Below, one piece after another: positions 59,412 to 64,000 of a DNA stretch of 64,000 nucleotides. Below the pieces are notes generated by a model that saw only the letters and a list, made by a program, of their open reading frames with translations, did no database searches and was not told the origin of the DNA. The translations under genes and the position numbers were made by a program. Source of the DNA: Cupriavidus pinatubonensis (GTDB taxonomy: Bacteria; Pseudomonadota; Gammaproteobacteria; Burkholderiales; Burkholderiaceae); assembly GCF_019602855.1 (NCBI RefSeq), contig NZ_CP080766.1, forward strand, positions 1,922,001 to 1,986,000, written 5' to 3'. Every line of letters starts with the position of its first letter. Positions within the stretch are counted from its first letter, which is position 1.

Positions 59412-61785
59412 GTCGGGGCGGCGTGCGCCGGATGCCGCCTTCGGGCGTCGCACGCTCGTCGAATGGGCCTTGCTGCTGGCTGCCGTGCTGGCGCTGGTGA
59501 CGGTCGTCGCGCGCCATGGCTGGGCCGAGCGTGCGGACCTGGCCATCTACGATCTATCCATCCAGGCGCAGCACCATGCGGCGCGCGACGATATTGTCAT
59601 TGTCGCCATCGACGACGCGAGCATCACGGCCATCGGCCGCTGGCCCTGGCGCCGCACGGTACTGGCTGCGCTGGTGGACCGCATTGCCGCCGGTCAACCG
59701 CGCGTGATCGGCATGGACGTGATCCTGACCGAGCGCGACACGCGCTATCCGAAGGACGATGCCGTGCTTGCCCGCAGCTTCGCCGCAGCGGGCAACGTGG
59801 TGCTGCCCGCGCTGGCCGAATCATCAGCCAATGGCATGGTGGTGCGATATCCGCTGGCCGGGCTAGGCGCTGACGTCGGGCACATCAACCTCACGGTGGA
59901 CGCCGACGGCGTGGCGCGGCAGCTATACCTGCTCGAAGGGCCCGCACCTGTGAAACAAGCCGGGCTGCCCCACGTGGCGGTGGTCATGGCGTCATGGGGT
60001 CGGACGCAGCCACCCGTCGTCAGCTATCGCCATGAGCCGGCCAGCGTGATCGACGCGTTCGGCTGGGAGCGCCGATACCGCTTGCGCATCCCGTTCGCGG
60101 GCCCGCCGGGCACGTTTGCCCGCGTTTCGGCGCGCGACCTGCTGGAAGGCCGCATCGACCCCGCCATATTCCGTGACAAGGCCGTACTGTTCGGCGCCAT
60201 CGCGACCGGGATGGGCGACGTATTGCCCACGCCGGTAGCGCGCGACGGGCGCGGCATGAGCGGCGTGGAAATCCTGGCCAATACGGTGCAGACGCTGCTG
60301 GACAACGATGCCATCGTCGTGGTGCCGCGAGCCTGGCAGGTGGCGTGCACCGTGCTGGCCATACTGGCGGCCGCGCTCGCCGCGCTGGTGCTGACGCCGC
60401 GCGGCGCGCTGCTCGCGACAGGTGTGATGGTGGCGGTGCTGCTTGGCGGGCCGCCGCTGCTGCTCGCCGGTGCTCGGCTGTGGTTTGCGCCCGCAGCGGC
60501 GCTGCTTGGTTGCCTGATGTTTTATCCGTTATGGAGCTGGCGCCGCCAGGAAGCCGCACTTCGCTTCCTCGCGCAGGAACTGGCGCGCCATGAGCGCGAG
60601 CCCGACCTGCCTTCCGCTTCCACGGCCATTGGCGCCACGCTGGAGAGCCGCATGCGAGCGGTCTATCGCATGAGTTCGCGGCTGCATGACCTGCGCCGCT
60701 TCCTCGCCGACGGGCTCGAAAGCCTGCCTGAGGCGACGGTGATCTGCAACCTGGAAGGCGGGGTGCTGCTTGCGAACCGGCGCTGTGTGGCGCTCGTTCC
60801 CGGAGTGCTCGGCGCAGGCAACGGCAGCATCGCGCAGAGCGGCCATGCCGATATGGATGGTGGCGCGCGTCCGGATATCCGCGCGGTGATCGCCGTATTG
60901 TTCGCCGCGCCGGAACCGGCGCTGGAGTACTGGCAGGCGCTGCATGCGCGCAGCACCGCAGCCGGCGGTCTCGACGATGGCATCGAACTGGCCGCGCGCA
61001 ATGAGCGCCGCTATCTCATGCATGGCGCGCCGCTGCATGACGAGCAGGGCAGCGTAGCCGGGCTGATCGTCAGCTTTATCGACATCACAGCGATTCGCGT
61101 GGCCGAGCGCCAGCGCGAGCAGATGCTGCGTTTCCTGTCGCACGACATGCGCTCGCCACAGGCGTCGATTCTCGCGCTGATCGACCTGCATCGCGGCGCA
61201 GCCGGCGACGGTCCGCCCGCCGAACTGCTCACGCGCATCGGCGCGCATGCCCGGCGCACCATGTCGCTGGCCGATGACTTCATTCGCGTCGCGCGCGCAG
61301 AAACACAGCCGCTCGCGCTTCAAGATGTGGATCTGGCGGGGCTCGTGCTGGACGCCACGGACGAGATGTGGGCGCTGGCCAATGCCGGCGGGGTGCAGCT
61401 CAACGTGCACGTGCCCAATGATCCGGCTATGGTCCGTGCCGAGCCTGCGCTGCTTGTGCGGGCGATTGGCAATCTCGTCAGTAACGCGATCAAGTTCAGT
61501 CCGCGCGGCGCGGCGGTCATGGTGGCATTGCAGGCTGAGCCGGATCGCTTCGTTGTGTCGGTGTCGGACCACGGGCCCGGCATCCCGCTTGCGAAGCAGC
61601 AACGGCTGTTCGCGCCATTTGCGCGGCTGCATGAACATGAGGCCGGTGCGCCGGCCGGCAGCGGGCTTGGTCTGGTGCTGGCAAAGAACGTGGTGGAGCG
61701 CCATGGTGGCAACATCCGCGTGGCGAGCGATGCAGGGGCGGGGGCGACATTCTCGCTGCACCTGCCTACTTCACCATGTTACTGA
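59386..61785 (+). CDS. CHASE2-domain sensor histidine kinase
   Basis: A 799-residue membrane kinase. Residues 25-45 and a cluster near 340-420 form membrane helices. Residues 60-330 are an extracytoplasmic CHASE2 domain (IVIVAIDDASITAIGRWPWR, VIGMDVILTERD, GMSGVEILANTVQTLLD). A PAS-like region follows, then the kinase: FLSHDMRSPQASIL (His), NLVSNAIKFSPRGA, DHGPGI and GSGLGLVLAKNV. CHASE2 kinases often pair with FecR proteins. It overlaps the FecR gene by 26 bp and probably phosphorylates the adjacent OmpR-type regulator. Confidence 0.93.
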   Translation: MTPVSASGKSGRRAPDAAFGRRTLVEWALLLAAVLALVTVVARHGWAERADLAIYDLSIQAQHHAARDDIVIVAIDDASITAIGRWPWRRTVLAALVDRIAAGQPRVIGMDVILTERDTRYPKDDAVLARSFAAAGNVVLPALAESSANGMVVRYPLAGLGADVGHINLTVDADGVARQLYLLEGPAPVKQAGLPHVAVVMASWGRTQPPVVSYRHEPASVIDAFGWERRYRLRIPFAGPPGTFARVSARDLLEGRIDPAIFRDKAVLFGAIATGMGDVLPTPVARDGRGMSGVEILANTVQTLLDNDAIVVVPRAWQVACTVLAILAAALAALVLTPRGALLATGVMVAVLLGGPPLLLAGARLWFAPAAALLGCLMFYPLWSWRRQEAALRFLAQELARHEREPDLPSASTAIGATLESRMRAVYRMSSRLHDLRRFLADGLESLPEATVICNLEGGVLLANRRCVALVPGVLGAGNGSIAQSGHADMDGGARPDIRAVIAVLFAAPEPALEYWQALHARSTAAGGLDDGIELAARNERRYLMHGAPLHDEQGSVAGLIVSFIDITAIRVAERQREQMLRFLSHDMRSPQASILALIDLHRGAAGDGPPAELLTRIGAHARRTMSLADDFIRVARAETQPLALQDVDLAGLVLDATDEMWALANAGGVQLNVHVPNDPAMVRAEPALLVRAIGNLVSNAIKFSPRGAAVMVALQAEPDRFVVSVSDHGPGIPLAKQQRLFAPFARLHEHEAGAPAGSGLGLVLAKNVVERHGGNIRVASDAGAGATFSLHLPTSPCY

Positions 61786-61874
61786 GCGCCGTTCGACACA
61801 ATTGTTGGCAGTTGCTTTGGGCGGATTTGCCTACGATGTCGGGGTCGTGCGGCCCCGCTACGCACGGCTTGTAA

Positions 61875-61922
61875 CGCCCGCTCCAGCCCTCCCAGTAGTT
61901 TCTGGGGCGGGCGCTTTTTTTT
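61875..61922 (+). terminator. Strong intrinsic terminator after the kinase
   Basis: CGCCCGCTCCAG at 61875-61886 pairs with CTGGGGCGGGCG at 61902-61913 (one G-T pair) around a 15-nt loop, and is followed by a run of eight T. It ends the regulator-FecR-kinase unit, 90 bp after the kinase stop. Confidence 0.85.
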
Positions 61923-61970
61923 GGTTCATTGGCAACTTGCGGAGTGGAGGGGGCACCCGCCCCAGTCCCA

Positions 61971-62171
61971 CTAGTCGCCAAGCTCTGCTGCGGCCTCCAT
62001 CAGAACGTCCGCACTTTCGAATCCCAGTCTTACACCTAATGCATCATTCGCCGGCTGCCACAAGGCATGCGCGCGCGCGAGCCGCACGGCTCCCGCTTCC
62101 GTCAGCCAAACCGCGCGCCGGCGTCGATCATGCTCGGACGCAACGACCTCGGCAAAGCCCGCGCTGACGAG
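61971..62171 (-). pseudogene. C-terminal remnant of a MarR family regulator
   Basis: The minus-strand frame reads LVSAGFAEVVASEHDRRRRA, then VWLTEAGAVRLARAHALWQP, and ends in EAAAELGD. The DRRRRAVWLTEAG block is the wing of MarR proteins. Only the last 66 or so residues remain, and an in-frame TAG lies directly upstream, so the DNA-recognition helix is missing. It was found by translating the region by eye. It is divergent from a frameshifted thioesterase gene, as MarR regulators often are. Confidence 0.7.
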
Positions 62172-62207
62172 CTAGTGTAGCTACATGTAATTAACCAGGA
62201 GACTGAC

Positions 62208-62685
62208 GTGACGAATTACCGCTATGGGGTTGCATCGCCAGCCGAGATCGCGGAGATGAGCGGCAAGGCCGTTCTGGAAGCAATCATCGACGGGCGATTG
62301 CCCGCAACCGCCGATCTCCCAGATACTCGGCTTCTGGCTGACGCAGGTGGGCGATGGATTCGCAGTATTCGAAGGCGATCCGGGCGCGCAACTGTTCAAC
62401 CCCATGGGAACCGTGCACGGTGGCTGGGCGCTGACGCTGATCGACAGCGCCACGGGTTGTGCGGCCAATTCCGTGTTGCCCGCTGGGACGGGCTACACGA
62501 CGGTCGAAACCAAGGGCAATTTCTCGCGGCCGATCAAGGCCGACACTGGCCGGGTACGTGCGGAGGGACGCGTGATCAATCAGGGGCGGCAGATCATCAC
62601 GGCGAAGGCGCGCGTGCTCGCCGCCGACGGGCGTGTACTGGCCCATGGCACTTCCACGTTGCTGGTGCTGGCGTCTGCCAAATAG
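62208..62685 (+). pseudogene. PaaI-type thioesterase with single-base frameshift
   Basis: A hotdog-fold acyl-CoA thioesterase gene in two frames. The first frame (GTG 62208, with AGGAG upstream) reads TNYRYGVASPAEIAEMSGKA. The second has GDPGAQLFNPMGTVHGGWAL, with the PaaI HGG motif, and TVETKGNFSRPIKADTGR. They join if one A of the AA at 62306-62307 is removed, giving LPAPPISQILGFWL. The full product would be about 158 residues. It is a broken gene unless the extra base is a sequencing error. Confidence 0.8.
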
Positions 62686-62759
62686 ACGGCCAGACCCTGG
62701 CGCGCGGGCGAGCGCTGATCGCCGCCTTTTCCTTCATTCCTCATTGGGCACCGCGCTGA

Positions 62760-63443
62760 CTACGCCGGCGGCACGTCCGCGGACAGCGCGGCCAGCATGG
62801 CAAGATAATCCGCAAAGCCGCCCGGCGCCCGGGCGGTCGCGCGTGCACTGGTCATGACCCGCGGCTGCGTGCTCCATGCGATCTGCGCGTTCAGCGCGAT
62901 AAGGCGCTGCACCAGCGCCACGTCCTCGCTGATCGCATGCGGCGGGAAGCCGCCGGCACGGCGATAAGTGCGCGCGCAAATGCCGAAGTTGGCGCCATGG
63001 ATGTGCCGATGGCCGTCCTTGCGGCAGTATCGCGCGTCAAATCTGGCGGGGACATGGGCCGGCTGCTGGCTCCAGTCGTCCACCGTCACCAGTCCGCACA
63101 CGGCATCGGCGCACAGTGCCAGCTGCGCCACCAGCCAGTCCGGGGCCACGCGGCTGTCGGCGTCGGTGAAGGCGAGCCAGCGCGCTTTGCGTGCAAGCAG
63201 ATGCTGCGCGCCAAGATGGCGCGCGATGCCGACATTGCGCGAGGCCATGGTCAGGCACGTCACCTGCGCAGCCGCATGGCGTTGTGCGATAGCAAGCGAG
63301 TCGTCGGTGCAGTCGTCGAGCACGACCACCAGCATGACAGGCTCCCCGTTAAGCGCCGGGTGCAGCGCCGCCACGTGCAGTGCCAACAGGCACGCCTCAA
63401 GGCAGGCTTCTTCATTGTGGACCGGTACCACGACGCCGATCAT
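62760..63443 (-). CDS. Small GT2-type glycosyltransferase
   Basis: A 227-residue soluble family 2 glycosyltransferase. GVVVPVHNEEACLEACLLAL starts the nucleotide-sugar fold, AFTDADSRVAPDWL has the DxD motif, and HGANFGICARTYRRAGGFPP is the acceptor-side block, with AISEDVALVQRLI as the base region. It lacks the membrane helices and QxxRW of processive enzymes. It overlaps the methyltransferase upstream by 4 bp. In related genomes such a pair lies with PIG-L deacetylase and acyl-CoA dehydrogenase genes, probably making a small glycolipid or modified sugar. Confidence 0.85.
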   Translation of the reverse strand: MIGVVVPVHNEEACLEACLLALHVAALHPALNGEPVMLVVVLDDCTDDSLAIAQRHAAAQVTCLTMASRNVGIARHLGAQHLLARKARWLAFTDADSRVAPDWLVAQLALCADAVCGLVTVDDWSQQPAHVPARFDARYCRKDGHRHIHGANFGICARTYRRAGGFPPHAISEDVALVQRLIALNAQIAWSTQPRVMTSARATARAPGGFADYLAMLAALSADVPPA

Positions 63444-64000
63444 CGCATGGCCTCCCGCATGCGTAATGGCTGCGTGTTGCGCGACCAGACTTCCAGCAGA
63501 AAATCAGGTTCGAGATGGCGCACGTGCCGGCACAGTCCAGGCTGTCTTCCAATGGCCGCGTGGATATCGCGTGTTGCCATCTGCCGTTCGCGGAACGGGC
63601 GCAGCCAGTGGCACGCGACGATGGTGCCGCGCGGTGTCAGCGCGCCGACCGCCTGCCGGGCCGTGGCGATCCAGTCGTCCGGCGTGAAGTAGTAGCCGAG
63701 TTCGCTGAGCACGATCAGGTCGAAGCTGCCCCCAGGCCATTCCTGCGGCAGCCGGGCCACGCGACCCTCGACATGCGAGTGGCCGGCCAGGCGTGTCTGC
63801 ATGCGATCGATGGCGCGAGCCGCCACGTCGATGGCCAGCAGCGCATCGCACCGGCCGGCGAGCTGCTCGGTCAGTATGCCGTTCGCGCAGCCTGCTTCCA
63901 GTGCGCGCGCGTATCTCGCTTCGGGCAGCGCGGCCATGAGCAGCGCGCGCTTGCGTGCCTCGTACCACAGTGTCTCGAAGCCCCACGGGTCGTCCTGCTC
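63440..64000 (-). CDS. NodS-like SAM methyltransferase (5' end outside window)
   Basis: 187 residues are visible. The frame is open to the window edge; the segment DPWGFETLWYEARKRALLMA precedes RYARALEAGCANGILTEQLA (SAM motif I). Motif II is FDLIVLSELGYYFTPDDW and motif III LTPRGTIVACHWLRP. This is the NodS/SAM methyltransferase type, which modifies sugar or lipid amino groups. It overlaps the glycosyltransferase gene by 4 bp, so the two are coupled. The N-terminus and any upstream operon genes lie beyond the right edge. Confidence 0.88.
   Translation of the reverse strand, partial: EQDDPWGFETLWYEARKRALLMAALPEARYARALEAGCANGILTEQLAGRCDALLAIDVAARAIDRMQTRLAGHSHVEGRVARLPQEWPGGSFDLIVLSELGYYFTPDDWIATARQAVGALTPRGTIVACHWLRPFRERQMATRDIHAAIGRQPGLCRHVRHLEPDFLLEVWSRNTQPLRMREAMR

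Noticed and set aside
1..64000. CRISPR arrays or tRNA genes
   Set aside because: No regularly spaced direct repeats of 20-40 bp and no cloverleaf with a GTTC-type T-loop and matching acceptor arm were seen on reading the window.

Overview
The window is high-GC DNA, densely coded on both strands, and reads as a chromosomal segment of a Burkholderiaceae beta-proteobacterium, most likely Cupriavidus or a close Ralstonia relative. This assignment is an inference. It rests on the narK1-narK2-narG gene order, the hopanoid genes, the Bug/TctC-type receptor next to a CaiB-like CoA-transferase, the short H-NS protein and the stressosome-kinase operon. No tRNA, rRNA, CRISPR array, complete insertion sequence or prophage was seen.

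Layout. Positions 1-4.8 kb carry the start of a respiratory nitrate reductase operon (narK1-narK2-narG, minus strand) divergent from nnrS, with an FNR/Nnr-type site between them. 4.8-14.1 kb holds an MFS efflux pump with a divergent LysR regulator, a lipoprotein, H-NS, a 1.1 kb gene-free stretch with an inverted hairpin element, a purine-type permease, a GNAT-like gene preceded by very small ORFs, and a beta-propeller/MoaD-like pair. 14.2-24.1 kb holds cheV behind a sigma-28-like promoter, a 1-Cys peroxiredoxin, a universal stress protein, a SulP transporter, a PLD-family lipoprotein and a three-gene 2-oxoacid dehydrogenase operon. 24.2-29.8 kb is one minus-strand stressosome operon, rsbR-rsbS-rsbT-phosphatase-histidine kinase-hybrid kinase. 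30-35 kb holds metY and panE between 3' remnants of two ABC transporter genes. 35.4-41.4 kb holds a Gly/His-rich exported protein, an IclR regulator, a GGDEF protein and a TctC/CaiB/citryl-CoA lyase-like operon with a long palindromic operator. 41.5-47.5 kb holds an Hsp70-like protein, hopanoid genes hpnD-shc-hpnG, a BON protein and a cold-shock protein.

48.4-61.8 kb is the most interesting part. It is a colinear plus-strand block: UDP-GlcNAc 2-epimerase, QxxRW-type processive GT2 synthase, bactofilin-like protein, alpha/alpha-barrel-like protein, polysaccharide deacetylase with an extra N-terminal module, YaiO-like outer-membrane barrel and an integral membrane protein. It is followed by an OmpR-type regulator, a LysM-FecR protein and a CHASE2 histidine kinase. 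Together these look like a synthase-dependent exopolysaccharide system, perhaps ManNAc-based, with its own envelope-sensing control module. The end of the window (61.9-64 kb) holds a terminator, a MarR remnant, a frameshifted PaaI-type thioesterase, a small glycosyltransferase and a methyltransferase cut by the window edge.

Decay is concentrated in a few places: the metQ and ABC-permease 3' remnants around metY/panE, and the MarR/PaaI pair near 62 kb. Starts were chosen by Shine-Dalgarno spacing and family N-termini. Gene functions come from reading the translated sequences and were not tested by database search.
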